A stretch of 64,000 nucleotides of DNA from Shimia sagamensis (GCF_900182745.1 NZ_FXTY01000002.1:434001-498000), one strand, 5' to 3'. Positions 8,951 through 19,090 are shown, counted from the stretch's first letter. Notes: generated from the letters alone by a model not told the origin. Made by a program: numbers and translations.

Positions 8951-10204
8951 ATGACAATCGAAGTCAAAGTTCCCGACATCGGCGATTTCACTGAAGTTCC
9001 AGTGGTTTCCGTTCTTGTGAGTGCCGGTGACGTGGTCGCCGCAGAAGACCCGCTGATCGAAGTGGAAAGCGACAAAGCCACCATGGAAGTGCCCTCCCCG
9101 ACGGCGGGCAAAATCGTGGAAATCAAAGTTGCCGAAGGCGACGCGGTTTCGGAAGGCTCCCTGATCCTGACGCTGGACGCGGAAGGTGATGCGGCGGAAG
9201 CCCCTGCCCCTAAAGCAGAAACCGCCTCGCCCTTAGCTGCAGCACCAGCCCCAGTCGCCGCACCAGCTCCCGCGGCGGTTACCGATGCCGGATTTGGCAA
9301 GACCCACGCCTCCCCATCTGTGCGCGCCTTTGCACGCCAGTTGGACGTGGATCTGGCCAAGGTGAATGGCTCGGGTCGCAAAGGTCGTATCCTGCGTGAA
9401 GATGTGACAGCCTTCTTGAAGAGCACCACAGCCGCCCCAGTGGCTGCTGGCGCAGCACAGAGTGGCATGGGCATTCCGCCGATCCCAGCGGTGGATTTCT
9501 CCAAATTTGGTCCAGTCGAAGACGTCGAGATGCCACGCATCAAGAAACTGTCCGGACCGGCGTTGCACCGCAGCTGGCTCAACATTCCGCACGTCACCCA
9601 CAACGACGAGGCGGACATCACCGATCTGGACAAGTATCGCAAAGAAATGGACGCGTTGGCCAAAGAAGAAGGCTATCGGGTCACGCTTCTGTCCTTTGTG
9701 GTCAAAGCCTCGGTTTCTGCTCTCAAGCAGCACTGGGAAGTGAACTCGTCAATCCATCCGGACGGCGACAAGCTGATCAAGAAGGACTACTACAACATCG
9801 GCTTTGCTGCGGACACGCCAAACGGGTTGGTTGTGCCAGTAATCAAAGATGCGGACCGTAAGGGCATTGTAGAAATCTCCAAGGATCTCATGGAGTTGTC
9901 CGGCAAAGCCCGCGCAGGCGAGCTCAAAGGCCCCGACATGCAAGGTGCAACCTTCACAATCTCCAGCCTTGGCGGCATTGGCGGCACGTCCTTCACACCC
10001 ATCGTGAACGCGCCGGAAGTGGCGATCCTTGGCCTGACCCGCTCCAAAATGGCGCCGGTCTGGAATGGCGAAGAGTTTGTGCCACGCCTGATGCAACCTC
10101 TATCGCTGTCTTACGACCACCGCGCCATCGACGGGGCTTTGGCTGCACGGTTCACCGTGACGCTGAAAACCCTACTTGGCGATATGCGCAAATTGATGTG
10201 GTAA
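8951..10204 (+). CDS. aceF: Dihydrolipoamide acetyltransferase, pyruvate dehydrogenase E2
   Basis: The 417-residue protein has one N-terminal lipoyl domain (residues 1 to about 75, lipoylated Lys in ESDKATMEV near 43), an Ala/Pro linker, a peripheral subunit-binding domain (about 120-155, [11 protein letters not shown]...[11 protein letters not shown]), and the catalytic acetyltransferase domain ending with the active-site DHRAIDGA (His near 390). It transfers the acetyl group from E1 to CoA. ATG at 8951 has GAGGAG upstream, and the gap from aceE is 23 bases. A single lipoyl domain contrasts with the three of E. coli AceF; a further lipoyl domain is carried by the E3 encoded next. Confidence 0.96.
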   Translation: MTIEVKVPDIGDFTEVPVVSVLVSAGDVVAAEDPLIEVESDKATMEVPSPTAGKIVEIKVAEGDAVSEGSLILTLDAEGDAAEAPAPKAETASPLAAAPAPVAAPAPAAVTDAGFGKTHASPSVRAFARQLDVDLAKVNGSGRKGRILREDVTAFLKSTTAAPVAAGAAQSGMGIPPIPAVDFSKFGPVEDVEMPRIKKLSGPALHRSWLNIPHVTHNDEADITDLDKYRKEMDALAKEEGYRVTLLSFVVKASVSALKQHWEVNSSIHPDGDKLIKKDYYNIGFAADTPNGLVVPVIKDADRKGIVEISKDLMELSGKARAGELKGPDMQGATFTISSLGGIGGTSFTPIVNAPEVAILGLTRSKMAPVWNGEEFVPRLMQPLSLSYDHRAIDGALAARFTVTLKTLLGDMRKLMW

Positions 10205-10215
10205 GGAGAACAAAG

Positions 10216-11946
10216 ATGGACGTCAAAGTACCTGATATTGGGGACTTTTCCGAAGTTCCTGTGGTCTCCGTTCTGGTCTCTGTGGGCGACACTGTCGCCG
10301 CAGAAGACCCGCTCATTGAGGTCGAAAGCGACAAGGCAACCATGGAAGTGCCATCACCCGCCGCAGGCGTGGTGAAGGACATCAAAGTGGCCGAAGGCGA
10401 CGCTGTTTCTGAGGGTAGCCTGATCCTTGTTTTGGAAGTTGAAGGTGCTGCTGAGGCGCCAAAGGTTGCCGTATCCGAAGCCCCTTCTGCGCCACAAGCT
10501 GTTGCTGCAACCGGTGCCGCGACAGGTGCAGGTGATGTGCATGCCGAAGTGGTTGTTTTGGGCTCTGGCCCAGGTGGCTACACAGCGGCGTTCCGCGCCG
10601 CGGACCTCGGCAAAAAGGTTGTGCTGATCGAAAAAGACAGCTCGCTTGGTGGTGTCTGCCTCAACGTAGGTTGTATTCCTTCCAAAGCGCTGCTGCACTC
10701 GGCCAAAGTGATCACCGAGGCTGAGGAAATGGCGGAACACGGCGTCAGCTTCGCCAAGCCTGAGGTTGACCTCGAAAAGCTGCGCGATTGGAAAGAAAGT
10801 GTTGTTAATCAGCTGACTGGCGGCCTTGGCGGATTGGCCAAGGCGCGTAAAGTGCAGGTTGTGAACGGCTACGGCACCTTCACTGGCCCCAACATGATCG
10901 AAGTCGACAATGACGGCGAAAAATCCACCGTCAGCTTTGACCAATGTGTCATCGCAGCCGGTTCCGAGCCGGTCACCCTGCCTTTTATTCCGCATGATGA
11001 TCCGCGCGTAATCGACAGCACTGGCGCGCTGGAGCTGGAAGATGTGCCAGAGCGCCTTCTTGTGCTGGGTGGCGGCATTATTGGCCTGGAAATGGCCACC
11101 GTATATGATGCTTTGGGCTCCAAAGTGACCATTGTCGAGTTCATGGATCAGATCATTCCAGGTGCGGACAAAGACGTTGTGAAACCGCTGCATAAGCGGA
11201 TTGAAGGGCGGTATGAGGCCATCCTAACCAAGACAAAAGTCACAGCTGTTAAAGCAACGAACGCTGGTCTTGAGGTCACCATGGAAGGCCCTAAGGGCGA
11301 AGTGGTTGATACCTTTGACAAAGTGCTTGTTGCGGTGGGCCGTCGTCCAAACGGGGCGAAGGTCAATGCGGCGGCGGCTGGTGTGGCTGTGGATGAGCGC
11401 GGGTTCATTGCGGTCGACAGTCAGCAACGCACTGGGGTGCCTCATATTTTTGCCATTGGTGACGTTGTTGGACAACCAATGCTGGCCCACAAAGCTGTGC
11501 ACGAGGGCAAAGTGGCCGCTGAGGTGGCTGCGGGTCACAAGCGCCACTTTGATGCACGGGTGATCCCGTCTGTGGCGTACACCGATCCTGAGGTTTCTTG
11601 GGTGGGTGTCACAGAGACACAGGCCAAGGCCGAGGGCATGAAGGTTGGCAAGGGTGTCTTCCCTTGGGCCGCCTCTGGTCGCTCGCTGTCTCTGGGTCGC
11701 TCTGAAGGGCTTACCAAGTTGATTTTCGACGAAGAATCCGAGCGCGTGATTGGCGCAGGGATTGTTGGTCCCAACGCTGGTGACCTGATTGCGGAGGTGG
11801 CTTTGGCCATCGAAATGGGCGCGGATGCGGTTGATTTGGGCCACACCATTCACCCCCACCCAACGCTCAGCGAGACCATCAATTTTGCCGCTGAGATGTT
11901 TGAAGGCACAATCACCGACCTGATGCCACCGCGCAAAAAGAAGTGA
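10216..11946 (+). CDS. lpd: Dihydrolipoyl dehydrogenase (E3) with N-terminal lipoyl domain
   Basis: The 576-residue flavoprotein reoxidises dihydrolipoamide using NAD. Residues 1 to about 78 form a lipoyl domain nearly identical to that of the E2 encoded before it ([18 protein letters not shown]). After an Ala/Pro-rich linker come the FAD motif [17 protein letters not shown] (about 115), the redox disulfide CLNVGC (about 147-152), the NAD motif [17 protein letters not shown], the FAD motif IFAIGDV, and the C-terminal HPHPTLSE with the catalytic His. E3 proteins with an added lipoyl domain are known in some bacteria. AAGGAG precedes the ATG by about nine bases. It lies 11 bases after aceF and ends the operon. 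Confidence 0.96.
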   Translation: MDVKVPDIGDFSEVPVVSVLVSVGDTVAAEDPLIEVESDKATMEVPSPAAGVVKDIKVAEGDAVSEGSLILVLEVEGAAEAPKVAVSEAPSAPQAVAATGAATGAGDVHAEVVVLGSGPGGYTAAFRAADLGKKVVLIEKDSSLGGVCLNVGCIPSKALLHSAKVITEAEEMAEHGVSFAKPEVDLEKLRDWKESVVNQLTGGLGGLAKARKVQVVNGYGTFTGPNMIEVDNDGEKSTVSFDQCVIAAGSEPVTLPFIPHDDPRVIDSTGALELEDVPERLLVLGGGIIGLEMATVYDALGSKVTIVEFMDQIIPGADKDVVKPLHKRIEGRYEAILTKTKVTAVKATNAGLEVTMEGPKGEVVDTFDKVLVAVGRRPNGAKVNAAAAGVAVDERGFIAVDSQQRTGVPHIFAIGDVVGQPMLAHKAVHEGKVAAEVAAGHKRHFDARVIPSVAYTDPEVSWVGVTETQAKAEGMKVGKGVFPWAASGRSLSLGRSEGLTKLIFDEESERVIGAGIVGPNAGDLIAEVALAIEMGADAVDLGHTIHPHPTLSETINFAAEMFEGTITDLMPPRKKK

Positions 11947-11967
11947 TCTTCATCTGATCCAAAGACA

Positions 11968-11998
11968 ACGCGCCGCAGGCCTCTGCGGCGCGTTTTTT
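11968..11998 (+). terminator. Rho-independent terminator after lpd
   Basis: A perfect 11-bp stem (ACGCGCCGCAG with CTGCGGCGCGT, loop GCCT) is followed by six T. It lies 22 bases after the lpd stop and closes the aceE-aceF-lpd operon. Confidence 0.92.
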
Positions 11999-12144
11999 GT
12001 TGGCCTGTTAACCGGCAGATTTGAGGCTGTTTTGACGTCGGTATTTGGTCTGTATCGCGACTGCTTTGCAGAGGTGCGTTTTTTCAGACGCCAAAACCAC
12101 GCAACGGTAAACGCAACGCCCGTTGCCTCCCCTGGCCCCTCTAC

Positions 12145-13923
12145 TTAAAGCGGCCAGAAGTAAGGGATCAACGCGGAGGCCAGAATGCCAATCGACAGGT
12201 TCAGCGGAATGCCCACGCGCATGAAGTCGGTGAACTTGTAGCCGCCAGGGCCAAAGACCAGCATGTTGGTCTGATAGCCAATTGGGGTGGCAAAGCTGGC
12301 CGAAGCGGCAATCATCACCGCCACCACCAATGGGCGCGGATCCACGCCGATGGCCTGTGCCAATCCTACAGCAATTGGCGTGACCACCACGGCCACCGCA
12401 TTGTTGGACACCAACTCTGTGAGCACCGAGGTCAGCAGGTAGATCGCCCAAATCAGCAGGAACGGCGGCAGGCCTTGTAGCGCCGGGGCAAGGCCATTCA
12501 CAATCAGCGACACCGCGCCGGAATGCGACAGCGCGGCCCCGATGGCAAGCATGGCGAAGATCAGCGACAGCAGACGGCCATCCACAAAGGAAAACGCCTC
12601 ATCCGCATCAATACAGCGGGTCAGCAGCACCACAGCCACCGCCAGAATTGCGAGATACAGGATTGGGGCCACGCCCATGCCTGCGAGAATCACAATGCCC
12701 ATCATCGCGCCTAAGGCTATGGGGGCATGACCTCGACGGTATTCCCGCTCCGAGGGCTGGGACACGTCTACCATGTCCATCTCGCTGGCGAGGCGTTGAA
12801 TGTCTTCCGGCGCGCCCTCGAGCAGCAATGTGTCACCCACGCGGACCACCAGTTGATCCAACTGCTGTCCGATGTTCTGGTTTCGGCGGTGTACCGCCAG
12901 CGGATAGACGCCAAATCGGCGACGCAAACGTAAGGCACCAAGGCGACGGCCAACCATTTTACAGCCCGGCGTGATCAGCGCTTCCACCGTGGTGGTTTCC
13001 ACTGAGCCAACCTGATCCAGACGTTTCAAAGACTTGTTGCGCTGAAGGCTCAACAGCTCTGTCATTTTGGTTCGCAACACCACACGGTCACCTACGTGCA
13101 AGGTCACACCAGCCAAATTGCGGCGCAGAGAGGTGTCGCCCCGGATCACGTCAACCAAACGCACGCCGTCCCGCTTGAACAACTGCACCCCGGTGACTTC
13201 TCGGCCAATCAAGTTGCTTTCCGGAGGGATCACCGCCTCGGTGAAGAATTTCATCTGGCTGCGGTTGGAAAGCAGGTCCGCCATGCTGGCGCGTTCCGGC
13301 AAAAGACGGCGGCCAAAGAAGTAGAGATACGCCATGCCCCAAGCGACGATGATCAGGCCCAGAGGCGTGACTTCAAAGATGCTGAACGGCTCCAAGCCTT
13401 GGTCGCGGGCCACACCATCGACCAGAAGGTTGGTCGACGTCCCGATAAGGGTCAGCGTTCCGCCCATGATGGCCGCATAGCTCAATGGGATCAGAAGTTT
13501 GGATGCCGACGTTCCCAAGGTTCGCGCCAGTTGGGTGAACACCGGAATCATCACCACCACGACCGGCGTGTTGGACACAAAGGCAGAGGCGATGACCACA
13601 AAGCACAGCAACACAGAGATCGCGACTTGTGGGCGCTCTTGCGCCTGCCCATCTGCCAAAGCCGTGAAAACAGACAGAGCCCCCGTGCGCACCAAGGCGC
13701 CCATGACAATGAACATCGCTGCGATGGTCCATGGAGCTGGGTTGGACAGAACCCCTAAGGCGGCTTGATACGGCAGAACCCCCAAAAACAGGAGGACCGC
13801 AACACCGCCGATAGCAACCACCTCGGTGGGATACGCTTCGCGCAGAAACAGCACAAACATGCCCAACACGGTAAGAAGCGCCAAAACAGCCTGTGTGGTT
13901 TGCGAAAATGCAAAAAGGTCCAT
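12145..13923 (-). CDS. SLC13/DASS-family permease with RCK_C (TrkA-C) domains
   Basis: The 592-residue membrane protein has N-terminal and C-terminal bundles of hydrophobic segments flanking a soluble middle (residues about 205-375). The membrane motifs SNTPVVVVMIPVF, LIGTSTNLLVDGV and, in the second half, SNNAVAVVVTPIAVGLA plus IGYQTNMLVFGPGGY are the twin SNT/SNA signature loops of divalent-anion:sodium symporters. The soluble part holds two TrkA-C-like modules (VTGVQLFKRDGV..., GRRLGALRLRRRFGVYPLAV). Such proteins transport sulfate, dicarboxylates or similar anions; the substrate cannot be told from sequence. ATG at 13923 is used; an upstream TTG in frame lacks a better ribosome site. It converges on the pyruvate dehydrogenase operon. 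Confidence 0.88.
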   Translation of the reverse strand: MDLFAFSQTTQAVLALLTVLGMFVLFLREAYPTEVVAIGGVAVLLFLGVLPYQAALGVLSNPAPWTIAAMFIVMGALVRTGALSVFTALADGQAQERPQVAISVLLCFVVIASAFVSNTPVVVVMIPVFTQLARTLGTSASKLLIPLSYAAIMGGTLTLIGTSTNLLVDGVARDQGLEPFSIFEVTPLGLIIVAWGMAYLYFFGRRLLPERASMADLLSNRSQMKFFTEAVIPPESNLIGREVTGVQLFKRDGVRLVDVIRGDTSLRRNLAGVTLHVGDRVVLRTKMTELLSLQRNKSLKRLDQVGSVETTTVEALITPGCKMVGRRLGALRLRRRFGVYPLAVHRRNQNIGQQLDQLVVRVGDTLLLEGAPEDIQRLASEMDMVDVSQPSEREYRRGHAPIALGAMMGIVILAGMGVAPILYLAILAVAVVLLTRCIDADEAFSFVDGRLLSLIFAMLAIGAALSHSGAVSLIVNGLAPALQGLPPFLLIWAIYLLTSVLTELVSNNAVAVVVTPIAVGLAQAIGVDPRPLVVAVMIAASASFATPIGYQTNMLVFGPGGYKFTDFMRVGIPLNLSIGILASALIPYFWPL

Positions 13924-14097
13924 ACCAATCCCAATGTTACCAGCGGCCAACGTTTAGCATGAAGGCCCTGTTGGGCAACAGATTTTCCGCAGGTGCATCA
14001 TAGGACTTGGATCGCTCTAACGTCATATCTACTCGCAAATGCATTTGCGTGGTCAACGTGATTGAGGATCGTCTGGTTTTGAAGGCTGTCGGTCGGG

Positions 14098-14916
14098 TTA
14101 GCTCGGCCCACATTGGCTGAGACGGCCACCTTGTCGCACCATTTCAATGCGGGTCGCGGCGCCGGTGCGGTCATCGGTTTCCACATAGACACCAGACAGT
14201 GTGGCTTCGCCCAGCGCGGGTGTGAAGCGTGATTTTGGCATGCCGGTTACAAAGCGGCGCATGGGTTCGGTTTTTTCCATACCAATCACCGAGTTGTAGT
14301 CGCCGCACATGCCGGCATCGGCCTGAAACGCGGTGCCGCCCGGCAGGATCTGTGTATCTGCGGTTGGGATATGCGTGTGGGTGCCCACTACCAAGCTCAC
14401 ACGACTGTCGCAGTAGTGCCCCATGCCCATTTTCTCAGACGTGGCTTCGCAGTGCATGTCAACAATCGCCGCCTGCACCATGCCACCACGTGGATGGGCG
14501 CGCAGCACTTGGTCCACCGCCGAAAACGGATCGCTGTATGGCTGCTTCATAAACACTTGACCCAACGCCTGTGTCACCAGCACCTTACGACCGGCGCGAG
14601 CGGTGAACACGCGAAAGCCTTTGCCGGGCACATCGCCGCGAGCAATGTTCAGCGGACGAATGACACGAGGTTCATTTTGAATAAACTGCAACATGTCCTT
14701 TTGATCAAAGGCATGGTCGCCCAGCGTGATGCAATCCGCGCCGGCGTCCAGCAGCGACTTGGCGTGATCGCCGGACAAGCCCATGCCGTTGGAGGCGTTC
14801 TCGCCATTCACAACAACAAAATCCAGTCGCCATTCGTCGCGCAGCTTCCGCAGGCGTTCCGCCACAGCCGCACGTCCCGCGCGGCCCATCACATCACCAA
14901 GGAAAAGTATTTTCAT
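14098..14916 (-). CDS. YmdB-type metallophosphoesterase (TIGR00282 family)
   Basis: The 272-residue protein carries the calcineurin-like di-metal motifs: FLGDVMGRAGR at the N terminus, VNGENASNGMGL, LGDHAFDQKD, DMHCEATSEK and VVGTHTHIPTADTQILPGGTA. Members such as B. subtilis YmdB hydrolyse cyclic nucleotide 2',3'-bonds and influence RNA turnover and developmental switching. Length fits the family (about 265-275). ATG at 14916 has AGGA upstream and begins exactly at the conserved MKILFLGDVMG; the longer frame adds unconserved residues. In many bacteria the gene lies near rny or fthC; here the 5-formyl-THF cyclo-ligase gene is close by, with a DUF333 gene between. Confidence 0.92.
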   Translation of the reverse strand: MKILFLGDVMGRAGRAAVAERLRKLRDEWRLDFVVVNGENASNGMGLSGDHAKSLLDAGADCITLGDHAFDQKDMLQFIQNEPRVIRPLNIARGDVPGKGFRVFTARAGRKVLVTQALGQVFMKQPYSDPFSAVDQVLRAHPRGGMVQAAIVDMHCEATSEKMGMGHYCDSRVSLVVGTHTHIPTADTQILPGGTAFQADAGMCGDYNSVIGMEKTEPMRRFVTGMPKSRFTPALGEATLSGVYVETDDRTGAATRIEMVRQGGRLSQCGPS

Positions 14917-15065
14917 GGGGATCGTCCTAGGGGGGAGTTTCGCGCTTGGCAAGAGTGTCACCAGCGGAATGTGGCGTAATGGCGCCAGTCAGCGTGTACT
15001 CCGCCCTTGCTCCACACCAATCAGGCGATATCTTAAGCGGGAACTGACAACACAGGATGTTTTTT

Positions 15066-15329
15066 ATGAAACCAATTTTGACTCTGGCAGCGGCTGGCAG
15101 TTTGGCTGTCCTTGCAGGCTGTGACGAATACTCCGCACCAAACCAAGCCACAGATGCGGCCAACCCCGCAGCCACCTTCTGTATCAATCAAGGTCACGCC
15201 TATGAAATCCGCAAAGACGCAGACGGCAATCAATACGGCGTCTGTAAATTCAAAGGCGGCGGTGAGCAGGATGCTTGGGAGTATTTCCGTGTGAATGCCA
15301 CAGGCGCCAACCCGGAGTTTGAGTCCTAA
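15066..15329 (+). CDS. DUF333 lipoprotein
   Basis: The 87-residue protein begins with a lipoprotein signal (MKPILTLAAAGSLAVLAGC, Cys at 19), so it is probably attached to a membrane facing the periplasm. The rest is one DUF333 domain: NPAATFCINQGHAYEIRKD then GNQYGVCKFK and DAWEYFRV, with the two conserved cysteines. DUF333 proteins were once called putative haemolysins; no function is established. CAGGA lies eight bases before the ATG at 15066, so this start is chosen over the ATG at 15057. Its TAA overlaps the stop of the convergent cyclo-ligase gene. Confidence 0.82.
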   Translation: MKPILTLAAAGSLAVLAGCDEYSAPNQATDAANPAATFCINQGHAYEIRKDADGNQYGVCKFKGGGEQDAWEYFRVNATGANPEFES

Positions 15330-15880
15330 AACTCGATGATGCGGGTGTCCGTGATCATCATATCAAGAGGCTGATCGGTGTCTTCCAAAGGCAAGTGGTC
15401 AGCTTCTTGTGCGTCAAAGGCCAAGCCAATGGCCAACGTGGCACGGCGAGATCGCAAGCGTTCTAACGTGCGGTCATAAAAGCCACCACCATAGCCAAGC
15501 CGCCCCCCTTTGATGTCAAAGGCCACCAGCGGCACAATCACAATCTCCGGATCAAAGTAGTTGTCTTCTACAGGCACTTGGGCGCCAAACGGGCCCTCGC
15601 GCAGGGCACAGTCCGGTTCCCAGCGGGAGAACTCCAAGGGCATGGCCTCGCCTTGGATGACTGGCACCCCCACGGGGCCATGGGCCGAAGCTTCCGCCAT
15701 CGCGGCCAGAGGTGAGATTTCTGTGCGGATCGGCATGTATCCGGCCAGTGGGACCCCACGATACCCGGCGAGAACTTCAGAGAGATGCGCCGATTGGCCG
15801 GGACCTGCATTGGCAAAAGCCTCTTTGCGACGGGTAAAGGCCAGCTTCCGCGCGGCGGCCTTCTGCTGAGTGAAATCCAT
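15326..15880 (-). CDS. fthC: 5-formyltetrahydrofolate cyclo-ligase
   Basis: The 184-residue enzyme converts 5-formyl-THF to 5,10-methenyl-THF with ATP. Family motifs are KAAARKLAFTRRKE at the N terminus (ATP/phosphate contact), GYMPIRTEISP, DIVIVPLVAFD-like text (EIVIVPLVAFDIKGGRLG) and the signature GYGGGFYDRTL. In E. coli the gene follows the 6S RNA gene; here only 15 bases separate it from the upstream mgtE stop, so no 6S RNA fits there. It is probably co-transcribed with mgtE. It ends convergent with the DUF333 gene, stops overlapping. Confidence 0.95.
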   Translation of the reverse strand: MDFTQQKAAARKLAFTRRKEAFANAGPGQSAHLSEVLAGYRGVPLAGYMPIRTEISPLAAMAEASAHGPVGVPVIQGEAMPLEFSRWEPDCALREGPFGAQVPVEDNYFDPEIVIVPLVAFDIKGGRLGYGGGFYDRTLERLRSRRATLAIGLAFDAQEADHLPLEDTDQPLDMMITDTRIIEF

Positions 15881-15895
15881 TGCCGTATCCTTCAG

Positions 15896-17284
15896 TTACA
15901 ACAGCATGTGAGCTGACAGGCCCAAAAACAGGAAGAACCCCACCACATCGGTTACGGTGGTCACAAAGGGCCCGGACGCCAGTGCTGGATCGACGTTCAT
16001 GCGTTCCAGCGTCATGGGGATCAGGATACCGCCCAGCGCGGCGGCGATTTGGGTGAGGAACATGGCCACGGCAATCACCAGCGCCAGCATGGGCACCCCA
16101 AACCAGACACCGGCCACCCCTGCCATGATCAGACCAAACAGCGCACCGTTTAATGCCCCTACCGATACTTCCCTACGGATTACCCGCCAGGCGTTCTGCG
16201 CGGTGAGGTCTTTGGTCGCCAAAGCGCGCACGGTCACGGTCATGGTCTGTGTGCCTGCGTTCCCCCCCATGGAAGCCACAATGGGCATCAGCACGGCAAG
16301 CGCCACCATTTGATCGACGGTGTCCGCAAAGAGGTTGATCACGCCGGACGCCAAAATGGCGGTCAGCAGGTTCACAAACAGCCAAGTGGCGCGGCCCTTG
16401 GCGGCATCAAGGATGGTGTCAGACAGGCTTGCTTCGTCACTCACACCCGCCATGCGCAGGATGTCTTCTTCATGTTCCTCATCGAGCACCACCATGGCGT
16501 CATCAATGGTGATCACACCCACAAGCCGTTCATCCTCATCCACCACAGGGGCGGAGATCAGGTGATATTGGTTGAAGGCGTAAGCGACGTCCTCTTCATC
16601 CTGCGTGGCTGGGATCACCTGAAACAACTCTTCCACCACTTTGGTCAGTGGCAAATCGCGATGCGATGACATCAGCTTGCCCAATGTGACATTGCCCACG
16701 GGCTTCATACGCGGGTCCACAAGGATCACATGGTAGAATTGTTCCGGAAGTTCCTCGGCACTCCGTAAATAGTCACTGGCTTCTCCCACCGTCCAATGCT
16801 CAGGCGCACAAACAGTCTCCCGCTGCATCAAACGACCAGCGGTGTTCTCCGGATAACTCAGCGCCTGTTCAACAGCGACCCGGTCCGCATCTTCCAGCGT
16901 CTCAAGGATGGCTTCCTGCGCGGGCTCGTCGAGATCCTCAACGATGTCGACAATGTCATCGCTTTCCAGATCGCGCACCGCCTCTGCGAGCACGTCCGGC
17001 TTGAGAACCGCCATGACCTCTTCGCGCAGACCATCATCCAGTTCGGACAAGATGTCGCCGTCAAACTCTTCGCCGTAAAGCTGCACAAGGCGGCGGCGGT
17101 CAAGCGGGCTGATCTGCTCCAGAAGGTCAGCGATGTCGGCCGGGTGCAGTGGCTCGGTCAGCTCAATCAGCGTGTGACGGTCCTGTGCCTCCAACGCATA
17201 GAGGACACCTGCCACCAGTTTCTTTGAGAGCGCGTAGTCTTCGTTGTCTGCTTCGGGGGCGGTCTGCAACTCTGTGTTGGGCAT
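15896..17284 (-). CDS. mgtE: Magnesium transporter MgtE
   Basis: The 462-residue protein has the MgtE layout: a cytosolic N domain made of right-handed helical repeats (LHPADIADLLEQISP, ...LGEEFDGDILSEL-like), two CBS domains (MQRETVCAPEHWTVGEA; HLISAPVVDEDERLVGVITIDDAM) and five membrane segments at the C terminus with PIVASMGGNAGTQTM and the pore loop region. The N and CBS domains sense magnesium and close the channel when it is plentiful. AAGGAG sits seven bases before ATG 17284; the longer upstream frame has no support. It is divergent from guaD and continues into fthC 15 bases on. Confidence 0.95.
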   Translation of the reverse strand: MPNTELQTAPEADNEDYALSKKLVAGVLYALEAQDRHTLIELTEPLHPADIADLLEQISPLDRRRLVQLYGEEFDGDILSELDDGLREEVMAVLKPDVLAEAVRDLESDDIVDIVEDLDEPAQEAILETLEDADRVAVEQALSYPENTAGRLMQRETVCAPEHWTVGEASDYLRSAEELPEQFYHVILVDPRMKPVGNVTLGKLMSSHRDLPLTKVVEELFQVIPATQDEEDVAYAFNQYHLISAPVVDEDERLVGVITIDDAMVVLDEEHEEDILRMAGVSDEASLSDTILDAAKGRATWLFVNLLTAILASGVINLFADTVDQMVALAVLMPIVASMGGNAGTQTMTVTVRALATKDLTAQNAWRVIRREVSVGALNGALFGLIMAGVAGVWFGVPMLALVIAVAMFLTQIAAALGGILIPMTLERMNVDPALASGPFVTTVTDVVGFFLFLGLSAHMLL

Positions 17285-17426
17285 GACGCGCTCCTTCATG
17301 GCGATGGGCCAGTTTGTGTGGCCTTGGACTTGCCACGGACCATAGAGTAAATCAAAGCTAGGACTCAATGGGACACGACCTGTTGCCCCGGAAAAAAGAC
17401 CCGCCCTCAAGAGATTGGAGAGATTT

Positions 17427-18713
17427 ATGTGCGCACAGACCCTACTGCTTGGGCAAACATTGAGTTTTGCCGCCAATCCGTTTGAGGCTGGCGTGGACGC
17501 GGCGCACCATGAGACACATGGTGGGGTTGTTGTGGAGAACGGCCGCATTGTCGCGCTTGGCTCCGCAGATGACATGCGGGCCGCCCACCCTGCGGCAGAG
17601 GTGGTCGACTATGGCGACAAGCTGATCTCAGCAGGCTTTGTCGATGCGCATGTGCATTACCCGCAGACTGGCATCATCGCGAGCTGGGGCAAACGGCTGA
17701 TTGATTGGCTCAACAGCTACACCTTCCCCGAAGAGATGCGCTTTGGCGATCGGGCCTATGCGGATCAGATATCTGCCACCTACCTCGACCTTACGGCAAA
17801 ACATGGCGTGACCACCATGGCGAGCTATTGCACCATTCACCCGGAATCGGTGGACGCCTTCTTTGAGGCGGCACAAGCACGCGGGCAGCGGGTGATTGCA
17901 GGCAAGACCTGTATGGACCGCAATGCGCCGGACGGGCTGCGGGACACGCCACAAAGCGCTTTTGACAACAGCAAAGCCTTGATTGAGCGTTGGCATGGTG
18001 TGGAGCGGATCAGCTATGCCATCACGCCTCGGTTTTCGCCCACCTCTACGCCGGAGCAGTTGGAAGCGCTTGGCAGCCTTTGGGCGGAGCATCCCGATTG
18101 CCTGATGCAGACCCACCTGAGTGAGCAGACAGATGAGATTGCCTGGGTGGCGGAGCTATTCCCCGACGCGCGGGATTATCTGGACACCTACGAGAAATTT
18201 GGCCTCTTGGGAGAGAAAGGCCTCTATGGTCACGCGATCCATCTGGAAGACCGCGAGAAAGATCGGTTGCGCGAGGTTGGGGCGGGTTTGATCCATTGCC
18301 CCACCTCCAACACGTTCATTGGCTCAGGTCTGTTTGACATGGGGGGCCTGATGGCGGCGGGTCAACGGGTTGGTATTGCCAGTGACACTGGCGGTGGCTC
18401 AAGCTTCTCCATGTTACGCACCATGGCGAGCGCCTATGAAGTTGGGCAGCTGCGGCACAGACCTATACACGCAGCCGAACTGATGTGGCTGGCGACACAA
18501 GGCTCCGCACGCGCGCTGCATATGGAAGACAAGATTGGCAATCTGTCCGTCGGTATGGAAGCTGATCTGGTGGTTTTGGATTTGGAAAGCACGCCAGAGA
18601 TTGCACAGCGGTCCGTGCGGGCCAATGACCTGTGGGAAGCGCTGTTCCCCACCATCATGATGGGCGATGACCGCGCCATCGCGGCCACCTGGATCAACGG
18701 CAAAGCAGTTTAG
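17427..18713 (+). CDS. guaD: Guanine deaminase
   Basis: The 428-residue amidohydrolase converts guanine to xanthine and ammonia. Zinc ligands and signature parts are visible: GFVDAHVHYPQ (HxH), the segment LIDWLNSYTFPEE typical of GuaD, CMDRNAPDGL, QTHLSEQ, HAIHL, CPTSNTFIGSG and SDTGGGSSFSM (metal Asp). Xanthine made here could feed the urate/allantoin genes 11-15 kb upstream in the window, although no xanthine dehydrogenase is present. ATG at 17427 with GGAGAG upstream is preferred to an in-frame TTG at 17415. Divergent from mgtE; convergent with the RAM-domain gene. Confidence 0.95.
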   Translation: MCAQTLLLGQTLSFAANPFEAGVDAAHHETHGGVVVENGRIVALGSADDMRAAHPAAEVVDYGDKLISAGFVDAHVHYPQTGIIASWGKRLIDWLNSYTFPEEMRFGDRAYADQISATYLDLTAKHGVTTMASYCTIHPESVDAFFEAAQARGQRVIAGKTCMDRNAPDGLRDTPQSAFDNSKALIERWHGVERISYAITPRFSPTSTPEQLEALGSLWAEHPDCLMQTHLSEQTDEIAWVAELFPDARDYLDTYEKFGLLGEKGLYGHAIHLEDREKDRLREVGAGLIHCPTSNTFIGSGLFDMGGLMAAGQRVGIASDTGGGSSFSMLRTMASAYEVGQLRHRPIHAAELMWLATQGSARALHMEDKIGNLSVGMEADLVVLDLESTPEIAQRSVRANDLWEALFPTIMMGDDRAIAATWINGKAV

Positions 18714-18719
18714 ACCGGC

Positions 18720-18959
18720 TCAGAACGCCTTAAACGTCAGCGTGGTTAGCGTGCGTTCGACGTCTGCGATATCCAGCATATGGTGGTTGATGAACTTGCC
18801 CACATCCTCTCCTTCGGGGATGTAGAGTTTCATCAGCAAGTCATACTCGCCACTGGTGGAATGCAGCTCGGAGTGGATTTCCTTGAGCGCAATTTCTTCG
18901 GCCACGCGGTAGGTGGTGCCGGGTTTGCAGCGGATCTGGATAAAGACGCAGGTGGTCAT
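18720..18959 (-). CDS. Stand-alone Lrp/AsnC ligand-binding (RAM) domain protein
   Basis: The 79-residue protein is only the regulator-of-amino-acid-metabolism fold: FIQIRCKPGTTYRVAEEIA, then EIHSELHSTSGEYDLLMKLYIPE and DIADVERTLTTLTFKAF. It lacks the N-terminal helix-turn-helix, so it cannot bind DNA itself. Such proteins form ligand-binding rings or pair with full Lrp-type regulators. The start at 18959 is chosen because GAGGG lies just upstream and the fold begins here; the longer open frame has unrelated text. It is divergent from hisB, but a role in histidine synthesis is not implied. Confidence 0.88.
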   Translation of the reverse strand: MTTCVFIQIRCKPGTTYRVAEEIALKEIHSELHSTSGEYDLLMKLYIPEGEDVGKFINHHMLDIADVERTLTTLTFKAF

Positions 18960-19090
18960 AAAAGCCCTCATGTCGGTTTGGGGGTAAGCTGGCACAAATG
19001 CCACCCTGACCACAATCGCAAACTGCGCCCCCTTGGCCCGCGCGGGAGGGCTGCCTATAAGGTGGCCGACTATCAGCGAAGGATGACCAG

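Noticed and set aside
15881-15895. 6S RNA gene near the 5-formyl-THF cyclo-ligase gene
   Set aside because: Only 15 bases separate the gene from mgtE, so no room for a roughly 160-base RNA.
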